Shown in pieces: positions 1 to 7,263 of a stretch of 36,588 bases of DNA; the stretch's first letter is position 1, and every line of letters starts with the position of its first letter. The stretch lies in assembly GCA_022842925.1 (NCBI GenBank), contig JALHOQ010000001.1, positions 1 to 36,588 on the forward strand, read 5' to 3'. Position numbers and translations under genes: made by a program. Under the pieces are notes generated by a model. The model saw nothing but the letters and a program-made list of their open reading frames with translations. It was not told the DNA's origin and did no database searches. The DNA is from Bdellovibrionales bacterium (GTDB lineage Bacteria > Bdellovibrionota > Bdellovibrionia > Bdellovibrionales > UBA1609).

Positions 1-159
1 TTACCGCTTCTGCTACAACCGAAACCTTAAAACTCATTCGGGTCTCGTAAGCAAAGCGGCCGCCCGCTATCAACCGCATTACAATTCAATCGGCTTGAAA
101 TTCCTACGACGTCCCGGGACTCAGCGCTCAAGGTCCGCGCACCCCGAAAAATCATCGAG

Positions 160-726
160 GTGCTAGATCCAGAGGAGATTCGCAAATTTGTATCTGAGTT
201 CTCACGATATCGCGACCTCGCCATCGTCACCTTAATGCTCATGTGCGGCCTGCGTGGTTGCGAAATTCTGGCGATTCGATTGGATGATGTGGATTTTTAT
301 CAACGCTCCGTTCGAGTCCGAGGAAAAGGTGGAAAACAGCGCGTCCTTCCGCTTGTGGATTTCGTCGCGGATCTTTTGCGTCGGTACATGCGCATTGAGC
401 GCCCACGAGACACAGACCTCGAGGAGTTTTTCTTAGTTCTTCAAGGCCGAAACCGAGGCCGCCCCATGACACCAGCGGGACTTAGAAACCTCTTTCGTCA
501 TAGACGAGTCAAAACTAGCCTTACCAAAGCGAATCCACACCGTTTTCGCCACTGTTTCGGAACCGAAATGGCTCGACAAGCGGTGCCCCTTCCGGTCCTC
601 CAAAAGATGCTCGGCCACTCCGACTCTCGGATGACCTTACGCTACATCCAGCTTTCGATGGTAGATGTGGCTCGCGAGTACGAGCGGGCGATCAAAGAAA
701 TCGAGTCCCGCTATGCGAATTTCTAG
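160..726 (+). CDS. Tyrosine recombinase, catalytic domain (N-terminus missing or frame-broken)
   Basis: This encodes a tyrosine recombinase/integrase catalytic domain. Counting from the GTG at 160, the visible catalytic residues are R32 (in CGLRGCE), K56/K59 in a GKGGK turn, H127 and R130 (HRFR), H153 (GHSDSRMTLRY) and the nucleophile Y162. The true start is unclear. The frame stays open upstream to 31 and reads naturally as a linker (KVRAPRKIIEVLDPEEI), but a TAA at 28-30 interrupts it, while another frame at 2-30 reads like the end of a core-binding domain (YRFCYNRNL). The gene is therefore either frameshifted near the window edge or begins internally. Its 3' end overlaps the next recombinase by 14 bp, so the two are probably translated together. 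The catalytic domain call is firm; an intact product is doubtful. Confidence 0.75.
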   Translation: MLDPEEIRKFVSEFSRYRDLAIVTLMLMCGLRGCEILAIRLDDVDFYQRSVRVRGKGGKQRVLPLVDFVADLLRRYMRIERPRDTDLEEFFLVLQGRNRGRPMTPAGLRNLFRHRRVKTSLTKANPHRFRHCFGTEMARQAVPLPVLQKMLGHSDSRMTLRYIQLSMVDVAREYERAIKEIESRYANF

Positions 727-2488
727 GCGTGTTCCGAAGCGGCGGAAAGCTTACGTCGAAAGGTTCATCGAGAGTCAGAGCGCTATCTGGCGCTCTGAAG
801 TGACACGCCAAAGCCAGCGCTACATCCTTTACCATCTTTTCGAATGGCTTGATGGCCTGCCCCTCCGAGAGAGCGAATTAACGCCGGAGTTACTCGACGA
901 ATTCATTCGATTTCACGGATCAAAGAACGAGCGCGGCCGTCTTCAGCAAAAAAGTTACCGCGTCGGTCTTCGTCGGTACCTTTCCTGGTGCCAACAGAAT
1001 GGCAAAATCAAAGTCGATCCGACTGACCTCATTCCTCTTCGGCGTTCTTCGTATCGCTATTATGTAGCCATACCTCTTCCTGCCGTGGGCAAGGAGTTTC
1101 TCAGTGATCCGGCAATCTCAAAACGCCGAAAGAGATTCCGAACTTACCGATCGACGGTTGCGCGCTTCCACGCGTGGCTTGATTTACAAAACACTGCCAT
1201 CGAATCTGTGGACGAATCTTTTCTATTCAAATTTGACAAGTACCTTCGGACAAAGGGTGCGACCGACTTCGTTCGGCAAACGGCCGATCAGCGCTTGCGA
1301 ATGTACCTTTTCTGGCTACACCAGCGGAATACTATCAAGGTCGCCAATCCCGAAACGCTCTTGCCAGGACAAGCTATCGCAGCTCGCATGAATGTCTCGC
1401 TTCCGGCCGACGCACTAGCCTTCATTGAGTTCGTCTCAATCAATAGAAAACCAAGCACGGTGAAGAATTACAAAACCGCGCTCGATCATCTCTTCACCTA
1501 CTTGAGGAAAATAAATGTTCAGTTCCGAAATCTTAAGCGCAAGGATTTTGAGGGCTGGCTCCGCCATTTGAGCAATTTGGGCCTGGGGCCGAGCACCAGG
1601 CGAGCTACGATCCTCTGCGTTCGTTATTATTTGTTCTGGTTGGAAGATCACAGGAAACTTAAGAAAGATGTTGATTCCTTGCTGCGCATTTCCGATTGCC
1701 CAAAGATCCCCGAGTATTTGCCCAAGCCGCTTCCACCAGCCGACGACACGAGACTCCAGGCGCATCTCGCGAGCTCGGAGGACGTTTTAAAAAGAACACT
1801 CCTTCTAATTCGCCTTGCGGGCTTGAGAATCGGTGAAGCGGTCGGGCTGCCCGGTGATGCTCTTTGGCGGGATCATGCCGGACATCACTACCTCAAAGTT
1901 CCGCTCGGAAAGCTCGACAAGGAACGAATGGTGCCAGTGGATGACAAGATCCTGAAGCTTGTCGAATGGCATCTGGCACGAACACAAAATATCGTGGGCA
2001 GTTCCTTCGCCCGAAATCTAATCGTAGGCAACGGCGGTCTACCACTTCGCGTTCGCGATCTCCGGTATGCGCTCCACAGCGCCTGCCGCGACGTCGGAAT
2101 CTTGGAGCGGGTAAACGTCCATAGGCTCAGACACACTTACGCGACAGCGCTGCTCAATGGTGGCATGAGTCTTTTGGGCGTGATGAAGCTTCTCGGCCAC
2201 CACAGCACGCGTATGACATTACGCTATGCCGCTGTTTCACCAGAAAGCGTGCGCCACGAGTACCTTGCGGCCATCGGCAAGATCGAGCAGCAGCACGATC
2301 TCCAGGCGGTGTTGGAACAGATCAAAAAGGGCGACGACGACCCCGACATCGGCAGATCCTTCACGGATTTGAAGTCTCTCATTCGTCGCATTGCGGTTGA
2401 GCAAGATGCCACAGGGCCGCGCCTACAGCTTCTCCTCAAACGGGTACAGCGACTCCAGGGGGAAATTGAGCAGTTACTCGTCCCATAG
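713..2488 (+). CDS. Large tyrosine recombinase with three N-terminal core-binding repeats
   Basis: This 591-residue tyrosine recombinase starts at the ATG at 713, inside the end of the upstream recombinase; a longer in-frame start at 665 would sit deep in that gene. The catalytic domain is C-terminal: R372 (LAGLRIGEA), K400/K403, H470 and R473 (HRLRHTYAT), H496 (GHHSTRMTLRY) and Y505. A charged tail of about 80 residues follows and is probably partly coiled coil. The N-terminal half looks like three successive SAM-like core-binding domains at about 30-105, 140-217 and 245-322. Each ends in a similar helix (RRYLSWCQQNGKIKVDP, RMYLFWLHQRNTIKVANP, RYYLFWLEDHRKLKKDV). Most family members have one such domain. 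Adjacent overlapping recombinases of unequal size occur in Tn554-like (TnpA/TnpB) and recombinase-in-trio elements; which of these applies is inference. Confidence 0.85.
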   Translation: MRISRRVPKRRKAYVERFIESQSAIWRSEVTRQSQRYILYHLFEWLDGLPLRESELTPELLDEFIRFHGSKNERGRLQQKSYRVGLRRYLSWCQQNGKIKVDPTDLIPLRRSSYRYYVAIPLPAVGKEFLSDPAISKRRKRFRTYRSTVARFHAWLDLQNTAIESVDESFLFKFDKYLRTKGATDFVRQTADQRLRMYLFWLHQRNTIKVANPETLLPGQAIAARMNVSLPADALAFIEFVSINRKPSTVKNYKTALDHLFTYLRKINVQFRNLKRKDFEGWLRHLSNLGLGPSTRRATILCVRYYLFWLEDHRKLKKDVDSLLRISDCPKIPEYLPKPLPPADDTRLQAHLASSEDVLKRTLLLIRLAGLRIGEAVGLPGDALWRDHAGHHYLKVPLGKLDKERMVPVDDKILKLVEWHLARTQNIVGSSFARNLIVGNGGLPLRVRDLRYALHSACRDVGILERVNVHRLRHTYATALLNGGMSLLGVMKLLGHHSTRMTLRYAAVSPESVRHEYLAAIGKIEQQHDLQAVLEQIKKGDDDPDIGRSFTDLKSLIRRIAVEQDATGPRLQLLLKRVQRLQGEIEQLLVP

Positions 2489-2694
2489 CCTGCAATGAAT
2501 CTTTCCGCTCGTTTGCAGATCCGCGTCCGGTGGCTTTTGGCCGGATAATGCCAAAAAGCGGGGAGGTGAAAAGATCACGAAGCTCTTTTTGAAAGCTTAC
2601 GAGTTCATAAACTAGAGTGGGCCCGGAGCAAGAGAAAAGGGGAGTGACGCCCTCGAGAGTTCGGCAGGCGAAATGCCGCCATTATGGTGCGGGA
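2489..2694. other. Intergenic region after the recombinase pair
   Basis: About 200 bases lie between the recombinase stop and the convergent toxin-like gene. No coding frame or RNA gene is evident. ATAATG occurs in opposite orientations, within GGATAATGCC near 2544 and CCATTATGG near 2680. This could be a remnant of element ends, but the match is too short to call. A weak GGGA/TCCC hairpin overlaps the stop codon of the minus-strand gene. Confidence 0.35.
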
Positions 2695-3399
2695 TTATTT
2701 TTCCCAAAGTTCAACATCGTCATCTTGAAGTGACTGAAATCCACATTTTTTAAAAACAGTGCGCAACATTTCTACTTTCACAGGATCGGCCCGTAGATCC
2801 AGTTCATGGTAAAGGTGAACGCCCTCGTTTTGCGCAAGGCCTGTGACCCACTTCAATAAACCCAACTCAAGACCAACACCCTCGACCGTCGCGTTGATAT
2901 CTAAAATCCTATAGGAATCTTTCTTTTCCTGCTGCATTACCAGGGTGGAATTGGCGACACCATTTCGATCAGGATAAGAACAATAAATCTGCGCAGTTTT
3001 TTTCCAAAACCCATTAATAGTCGGCTTTCCGGGTGGAGGCCTTTTTTCGTATTTGGGAATTTTGTTTGTCTGTGCGAGAGTCTTGAATCTCTCGTAACAT
3101 GGATCTGATTTCTTGCTGCTGTCATGAATGAAGTCATCGTCATTCATCCATACAAAATGGACGACTTTTTCATCATCTATGATTTCATAAAAAAGGCGGT
3201 ACTGGGCCAACACCGGTGCCGCCCGATATTTACCCAAGTTGTACTTCAGATCACCGTAGTCTTTGCCGGGATTTAATAGGACGGCCGAAATGGCTTCCTC
3301 AGCATTTTGATAACGCTGTTGTTCCTTCTTGTTGCCGTCTTTAAGACGGCGAAGCTCATCCTTTAAAATTTCGCTCAGATGCTTGGTCCAGGTGCTCAT
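2695..3399 (-). CDS. YhaV/RelE-type toxin domain fused to a GNAT-like acetyltransferase domain
   Basis: The protein has 234 residues and two parts. Residues about 28-115 resemble the YhaV/RelE ribonuclease toxin fold, with LGKYRAAPVLAQYRLFYEI followed by KVVHFVWMNDDDFIHD and a KSDPCYERFKTL ending, matching the RyRLfF...vWvND...Dpy.vF pattern of YhaV. Residues about 130-234 resemble the second half of a GNAT acetyltransferase: a VEGVGLELGLLKWV stretch like the acetyl-CoA-binding helix start, LDLRADPVKVEMLRTVFKKCGF, and a final ELW strand. Known toxins of both classes act on translation, but their fusion is unusual. No AbrB/PrlF antitoxin is adjacent; the divergent gene at 3,645 is the only nearby candidate partner. 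The toxin half is more certain than the acetyltransferase half, and activity is untested. Confidence 0.6.
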   Translation of the reverse strand: MSTWTKHLSEILKDELRRLKDGNKKEQQRYQNAEEAISAVLLNPGKDYGDLKYNLGKYRAAPVLAQYRLFYEIIDDEKVVHFVWMNDDDFIHDSSKKSDPCYERFKTLAQTNKIPKYEKRPPPGKPTINGFWKKTAQIYCSYPDRNGVANSTLVMQQEKKDSYRILDINATVEGVGLELGLLKWVTGLAQNEGVHLYHELDLRADPVKVEMLRTVFKKCGFQSLQDDDVELWEK

Positions 3400-3470
3400 G
3401 GATTCTCACTGTACGGGGTAGAATGTGTTTGAGATAGGGACTTTTTGCTCAAAAAAAGGCAACTTATACA

Positions 3471-3545
3471 CAAAATATACCTCAAATGGTCTAGAATTAC
3501 AATATAAACGGCATAAAATATGCAGATTTATGCTTAAAATATACG
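3471..3545. promoter_or_regulatory. Repeated AAAATAT motif between divergent genes
   Basis: The AT-rich 245-bp divergent spacer contains three related sites: CAAAATATAC (3471-3480), the near-palindrome GCATAAAATATGC (3511-3523) and CTTAAAATATACG (3533-3545). Their spacing and position between two divergent starts suggest operators or overlapping promoters. The binding protein is not identified; the small putative HTH protein encoded at 3,645 is the obvious candidate. Confidence 0.4.
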
Positions 3546-3644
3546 AATTGGGCAGTTTAAGCTCAATTAGATGTGGAAAATGCCGATAAATAGTGTAATA
3601 ACAAAGCCGGCTCTTATTATCTCAAAATGAGAAAGGACAAGCCG

Positions 3645-4067
3645 ATGAGCAATACCTCCGTTAAATCCATCTTGGAATTTCTCACCACAACCTTGGAGTG
3701 CAATCAGAAAATCGTGGCCAACTATGCAGGCTTAAATGAGTCGACATTGTCGGCCAACTTGGACAAACAATTTGAAGAAGTCCTTTCCAAAAAAACGGGG
3801 AAAAGACTTTGGGCGCTTTTTACGGTCGTCAGGCATTTTGTTGTTCAAGGGATTGCCCCAATGATCATCAAAGAGGCCTTAAACGAGTTTGTCTTTGAAG
3901 ATTTGGATGGCAATCAGGACTCGGTAATCTCCGCAATCCATGGCGACAAGTACACTCCAGCGGTTCTCGTGAATATTGGTGAGATGGGACTTAAGCGATA
4001 TCAGACTAAGCTTGAGACCAGAGAAAAGCTCTATCCCTTGCTTAAAGAGATGACGGCCGCAGGATAA
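3645..4067 (+). CDS. Hypothetical protein with possible N-terminal helix-turn-helix
   Basis: I do not recognise this 140-residue protein. The ATG at 3645 is preferred because AAAGGA lies about 8 bases upstream; an ATG at 3627 has no such site. Residues about 20-43 (NQKIVANYAGLNESTLSANL) have the spacing of a helix-turn-helix. The rest is predicted helical (GKRLWALFTVVRHFVVQG, then EALNEFVFEDLDGNQDSV). Distant relation to MbcA/ParS/Xre-type antitoxins is possible but not demonstrated. It diverges from the toxin-GNAT fusion gene across a spacer with repeated operator-like motifs, so a regulatory or antitoxin role is a reasonable guess. It ends about 145 bases before the lipoprotein gene. Confidence 0.6.
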   Translation: MSNTSVKSILEFLTTTLECNQKIVANYAGLNESTLSANLDKQFEEVLSKKTGKRLWALFTVVRHFVVQGIAPMIIKEALNEFVFEDLDGNQDSVISAIHGDKYTPAVLVNIGEMGLKRYQTKLETREKLYPLLKEMTAAG

Positions 4068-4111
4068 CTCAAAAACCTCCGCCACCCACCTTGGAAGTCA
4101 CATTTTCGAGC

Positions 4112-4143
4112 AGGGGTTAGCCCCTAAAATGCCGAAAATCGGC
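4112..4143 (+). terminator. Two short adjacent hairpins, weak terminator candidate
   Basis: AGGGG-TTAG-CCCCT (4112-4125) and GCCGA-AAA-TCGGC (4131-4143) follow the stop of the small hypothetical gene. The stems are only 5 bp and no long T tract follows, so termination is only possible. Confidence 0.25.
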
Positions 4144-4212
4144 CAATCTATATTATCTAAACAACCTTAAGTGGGTTTGGCGGCGGCCCAGGTATTGAAC
4201 CAGGCCCTGCCT

Positions 4213-5391
4213 ATGAGAGTGGGTCGTCTCTTACCTTTCATTCTAATTTTAACCCTGATCGGCGTGGTCGCCTGCCCTAAGAAGCGATCAAGCCAGCAGC
4301 AGAACGGGACAGGTCTCAACGATCCCGGCACTTCCAGAAATCAAAATGAAGGCACTCAGCACGGCGGAGGCGGCGACGCCGGCCAAAGTACTCCTGAACA
4401 AGTTAATCAAGCCATCGACAAAGCGATTGCCATGGCCCTTGAGCCTGACTGGAGCAAGAACATCTTTGTTCAGTTCATTCAAGACGGCACTTATCCCGCG
4501 GAGAACTCAGGTGACGATGATCGAATCGACGTCATCTTGACGCCGAAATTTGTTTTCCCAAACCACGGGCCGCGTGCCCAAACTGAAAAAGCCTATGAAA
4601 GCCCGATGCTGAAAGCCTTTGGTAAAAACAAAATTGACCGAATTCCAAAAGGGGATTGTCCCCACCCTCCAGAAGAAGAAACTGCGGATGCCTCTGTTTC
4701 TGAATTGTCCACCAACGCCACGATCTGTTTCAGCGTTGGCAACCTCACAAAATTGCCGCCGTCGATTCTCCTTAGGGAAGTGCTCGGCCTAGTTTTTCAT
4801 GAAGCCGCACACATGGGTAAAGCGAAAGAAGTAGACGCAAAAAAATATCAAAAGGTTTTTACACAATACTTTGCCGCAAGGTTTGGTGACATCACGGTGA
4901 ATGATTTCTCTCACCGGGCAGAGACATCGCTCGCTTTTGCTAATCTCCGCATTCAACGGGCACTAGAGCTGGCTAAACAGAACTCACAATCGTTAACTCT
5001 CTATGCGATGATGGGTGCAATCCTCGGCGAGATCAAATCAGTCCCCTACATGGACGATGCGGAACTGATCGAGTTTAAGGCGAAGCCCAAGCACCCGGAG
5101 CATGTCGAAAATTTCTGGTACACCATTAATCTTGTCTCTCAGCAAATCTCCTCAGCATTTGAGCCGCCATGGGAACTGCAATTGAACCCGCTAGTGCCCT
5201 ATATGGGAAGAATAGCTAGCCCCGATGAAGTTGTTGGCAAAATCACCGAGCAGGCAAAAGGTGTTAAATGTCTTGTCGAGAATTTAAAGGCATTTGAAAC
5301 CGGAGAGCTTCGCAAAGACTGCATTGCAAAAAAACTTACTCCTGTTGAAAAATTCTTCTGGATGAAACGCCGAATCTCTGAGCGGTACTAA
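4213..5391 (+). CDS. Lipoprotein with HEAAH metalloprotease-like motif
   Basis: This 392-residue predicted lipoprotein starts at the ATG at 4213. That start gives a clean signal peptide (MRVGRLLPFILILTLIGVVA) followed by the lipidated C21; a GTG at 4171 would add 14 residues of non-signal sequence. A low-complexity Ser/Gln/Gly linker follows (to about residue 65). H196-E-A-A-H200 within LVFHEAAHMGK has the HExxH zinc-peptidase form, and E or D residues further on could supply a third ligand. I recognise no family beyond that. The product probably sits on the periplasmic face of a membrane. Its stop overlaps the stop region of the convergent regulator gene. A peptidase role is inference from the motif; a role in envelope remodelling for the element is conceivable. 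Confidence 0.65.
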   Translation: MRVGRLLPFILILTLIGVVACPKKRSSQQQNGTGLNDPGTSRNQNEGTQHGGGGDAGQSTPEQVNQAIDKAIAMALEPDWSKNIFVQFIQDGTYPAENSGDDDRIDVILTPKFVFPNHGPRAQTEKAYESPMLKAFGKNKIDRIPKGDCPHPPEEETADASVSELSTNATICFSVGNLTKLPPSILLREVLGLVFHEAAHMGKAKEVDAKKYQKVFTQYFAARFGDITVNDFSHRAETSLAFANLRIQRALELAKQNSQSLTLYAMMGAILGEIKSVPYMDDAELIEFKAKPKHPEHVENFWYTINLVSQQISSAFEPPWELQLNPLVPYMGRIASPDEVVGKITEQAKGVKCLVENLKAFETGELRKDCIAKKLTPVEKFFWMKRRISERY

Positions 5392-6194
5392 AATTCAAAC
5401 CAATCAATATTAAGGCACATGAGCTTTTCCTCAGGCGATGGCACGATTCGCTTTGAAAAGCTTTTTACGAATTCGACCAATTCCTTGCGAAATATTTCCG
5501 AGTCCTTTGCCGAGAGAGATACTGGGAACGAGATATGAATGCTTTCCGAATTGTGCTTAGAGAAAGCTTCAATCGCCTTTAGCCGCCAATTCCTGCGATG
5601 GTTGTTCACATACGGATTTGGTTCTGCAACATAGGTGGAAGTCAGACCGGGAAGAATGTGGCCACCTTCTTGTTTGCAAACTCCGCTTGCAACAAGGAAT
5701 GAGACGACCTCAGCTATCTTTGATTTTGGAATTTCACTAAAGTATTCGGCAATGGCATCAATGGTCTGAAAACCTTTGATTGAGATTAGGCAACTCACGG
5801 CCGTGTAATACCAGTTAGAATAAAATACGCCGAATTCCATCTCGGATAAATATTCTTTGCCGACGACGTTCGCCTTGATCTTGCGGGCCTCCCCACGGAT
5901 CTTTTCTAGTTTTATCTCAAGGTAGGCCTTTAGTTCCTTCGATTCAGCGCGCGCAAGCGCAACCATGTTCAAAAAGTAATCGGCTTCAAGTTCGCTGAGC
6001 CCGAAGAACTCCGCAGTCTTTATCGCTTGATCGAGCGTAAGCTGCCGCTCTTGGTTTAAAATTTCGCTAACTACAATCGGACTCGTGTTCAAATGTCGGG
6101 CGAGGGCAGAGGCCTTGCCGCGGCCGTGCTTCGGGAGCGATTTAATTAGCTCCCGCAGAAATTCCTTATAATTTGTAAATTCTACCACCCACAT
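5388..6194 (-). CDS. TIGR02147 family transcriptional regulator-like protein
   Basis: The 268-residue protein matches the TIGR02147 family pattern, which is expanded in Bdellovibrio and Fibrobacter. It opens with YKEFLRELIKSLPKHGRGKASALARHLNTSPIVVSEILNQ, an Xre-like HTH followed by LTLDQAIKTAEFFGLSELEADYFLNMVALARAES. The middle has the family's NWYYTAVSCLI segment and a winged-helix-like region (IAEYFSEIPKSKIAEVVSFLVASGVC). The C-terminus has the HNSESIHISFPVSLSAKDSEIFRKELVEF segment. The ATG at 6194 is adjacent to a 7-bp-armed inverted repeat and diverges from the conjugation operon, so it could control that operon or itself. This is inferred from position only. The family's DNA-binding role is presumed from the HTH. 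Confidence 0.8.
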   Translation of the reverse strand: MWVVEFTNYKEFLRELIKSLPKHGRGKASALARHLNTSPIVVSEILNQERQLTLDQAIKTAEFFGLSELEADYFLNMVALARAESKELKAYLEIKLEKIRGEARKIKANVVGKEYLSEMEFGVFYSNWYYTAVSCLISIKGFQTIDAIAEYFSEIPKSKIAEVVSFLVASGVCKQEGGHILPGLTSTYVAEPNPYVNNHRRNWRLKAIEAFSKHNSESIHISFPVSLSAKDSEIFRKELVEFVKSFSKRIVPSPEEKLMCLNIDWFEF

Positions 6195-6199
6195 AATGA

Positions 6200-6220
6200 C
6201 TAAATATTATCGGTATTTAG
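6200..6220. promoter_or_regulatory. Inverted repeat at the regulator start (operator candidate)
   Basis: CTAAATA (6200-6206) and TATTTAG (6214-6220) form a perfect 7-bp inverted repeat with a 7-base centre. It begins 6 bases upstream of the minus-strand regulator's start codon. The geometry fits a dimeric repressor operator, probably autoregulatory. Confidence 0.45.
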
Positions 6221-6239
6221 ACGCCAATTTATTACAGTC

Positions 6240-6266
6240 AGTGAAGTTTCGAGGATCAACTTCACT
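6240..6266. promoter_or_regulatory. Second inverted repeat upstream of the conjugation operon
   Basis: AGTGAAGTT (6240-6248) and AACTTCACT (6258-6266) are perfect 9-bp arms around a 9-base centre. The site lies between the divergent regulator and the first gene of the T4SS operon. It could be an operator or an mRNA leader hairpin. No T tract follows, so termination is unlikely. Confidence 0.45.
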
Positions 6267-6332
6267 AACATAACAATATCGCAGTGCGTCAAGTCCATGT
6301 ATTCTCCGTTTGAATTCATCACGGAGGATGAA

Positions 6333-6878
6333 ATGAAACGCCGAACTAAAAAACCGAGACCCTTCAAGAAAGACCCTGAATTAAGCGATCTCCAAGGCTG
6401 GAAGCCCTGGATCGACAAACAGGGAAAACGTCTTCCCATCGACATCCTAAAGATCATCGCCAGGCGCTGGAACGAGGAAACATGGAATGCCTACCTCGAC
6501 TCATTTGAGGAGCCAGCTCACGAAAAATACGTGTCCGAGCAAATGTGGATCGACATCACCGAGCGCCTCACTGAAAGCGTGTTCGTAAATGTCGCCGAGC
6601 CTGCGCCTTTTGAAATCGATCAAGAGGTGGATTCGAATGTCCAAATTCTTCCGAACTTTCACCGCCAGGTGATCCGCATGACCTACTGGCAAAACATGAG
6701 CGTAAGAAGGATCGCAGCCGCCTTAGGGCTCACTAAATCCGTTGTTCAAAGGATGGTGAAAGACGCCGAGCAAACTTTGCGAGCTCTAATTAAACAGCCC
6801 CTGGGACACTTTGCCCTTAGTGAAGGCACTAAACAACCAAACAGGGAGAGGAAAAATGACCAAGACATTTCTGCGTGA
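6333..6878 (+). CDS. Sigma-region-4-like HTH protein, first gene of the T4SS operon
   Basis: This 181-residue protein starts at the ATG at 6333, chosen because GGAGG sits 5 bases upstream; an upstream ATG at 6297 lacks a good site. The C-terminal part (LPNFHRQVIRMTYWQNMSVRRIAAALGLTKSVVQRMV) reads as a sigma-70 region-4-type HTH: LP...R.V...Y....S...IA..LG.....V......A...LR. The N-terminal half has no recognisable sigma region 2, so it is probably an HTH regulator rather than a full sigma factor. It opens the conjugation operon and overlaps the following 44-codon gene by 23 bases. A role in controlling the transfer operon is inference from position. Confidence 0.7.
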   Translation: MKRRTKKPRPFKKDPELSDLQGWKPWIDKQGKRLPIDILKIIARRWNEETWNAYLDSFEEPAHEKYVSEQMWIDITERLTESVFVNVAEPAPFEIDQEVDSNVQILPNFHRQVIRMTYWQNMSVRRIAAALGLTKSVVQRMVKDAEQTLRALIKQPLGHFALSEGTKQPNRERKNDQDISA

Positions 6879-6990
6879 TCTTAAGTTTTGGCTAAAGACG
6901 TTCATCTGTCCTGAAGATGCCCAGGATTGGGCGCGGTTGGAATTTGGACGTTCCCTTCAGAAGCATGATCTCGATGGAAGGCTCTCGTGA
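6856..6990 (+). CDS. 44-residue small protein in the operon
   Basis: This is a short gene with a good ribosome site (GGGAGAGGA, 5 bases before the ATG). It encodes 44 residues, beginning MTKTFLRDLKFWLKTFICPE. It overlaps the upstream gene by 23 bases and its TGA overlaps the next gene's GTG (GTGA), so it looks translationally coupled on both sides. That arrangement is the main reason to call it real. No family is recognised. It may mainly couple translation of the two HTH genes. Confidence 0.5.
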   Translation: MTKTFLRDLKFWLKTFICPEDAQDWARLEFGRSLQKHDLDGRLS

Positions 6991-7253
6991 AAGCGTCCTC
7001 AGAGCTTGTCGATTCCCTCTGGGAATCACTGGAGCCAGGATCAGCCCTGCTCCAGGCACTCCAAGGACTATCTCCTCAGAGCCAGCGGGCCATTTACCTA
7101 AGGTTCTGGGAGAATTCGACGATTGAGGAAATTGCCGACGAGCTTCGCCTCACTTGGGATGAAGCCGACTTTTTAATCGAGGAATCAATTTTTAACCTTA
7201 GAGAGCACCTCTCTCTAGTTTTGGATCTCTTAGAGATCTCGCACGCTGGCTAA
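6987..7253 (+). CDS. Second small sigma-region-4-like HTH protein
   Basis: This 88-residue protein uses a GTG start at 6987, overlapping the preceding stop. Residues about 28-75 (LSPQSQRAIYLRFWENSTIEEIADELRLTWDEADFLIEESIFNLREHL) match the sigma-70 region-4 pattern of Ls...r.ai.LrF.e..tieEIA..L.....e....e.a...LR. It has no other domain. It lies 10 bases before a strong ribosome site for the next gene. Two adjacent region-4-only proteins at the head of a T4SS operon suggest a dedicated regulatory pair. They could bind promoter DNA or the RNA polymerase flap, but this is inference. Confidence 0.65.
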   Translation: MKASSELVDSLWESLEPGSALLQALQGLSPQSQRAIYLRFWENSTIEEIADELRLTWDEADFLIEESIFNLREHLSLVLDLLEISHAG

Positions 7254-7263
7254 GGAGGCCGTT

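Noticed and set aside
2539-2690. Terminal inverted repeats of a recombinase-type transposon
   Set aside because: Only ATAATG is shared between opposite-orientation copies, too short to support element ends without the other flank.
2489-6194. A second copy of the tRNA-fMet 3' end marking the left att site
   Set aside because: No match to the tRNA 3' segment was seen in this stretch, so the left boundary probably lies outside the window.
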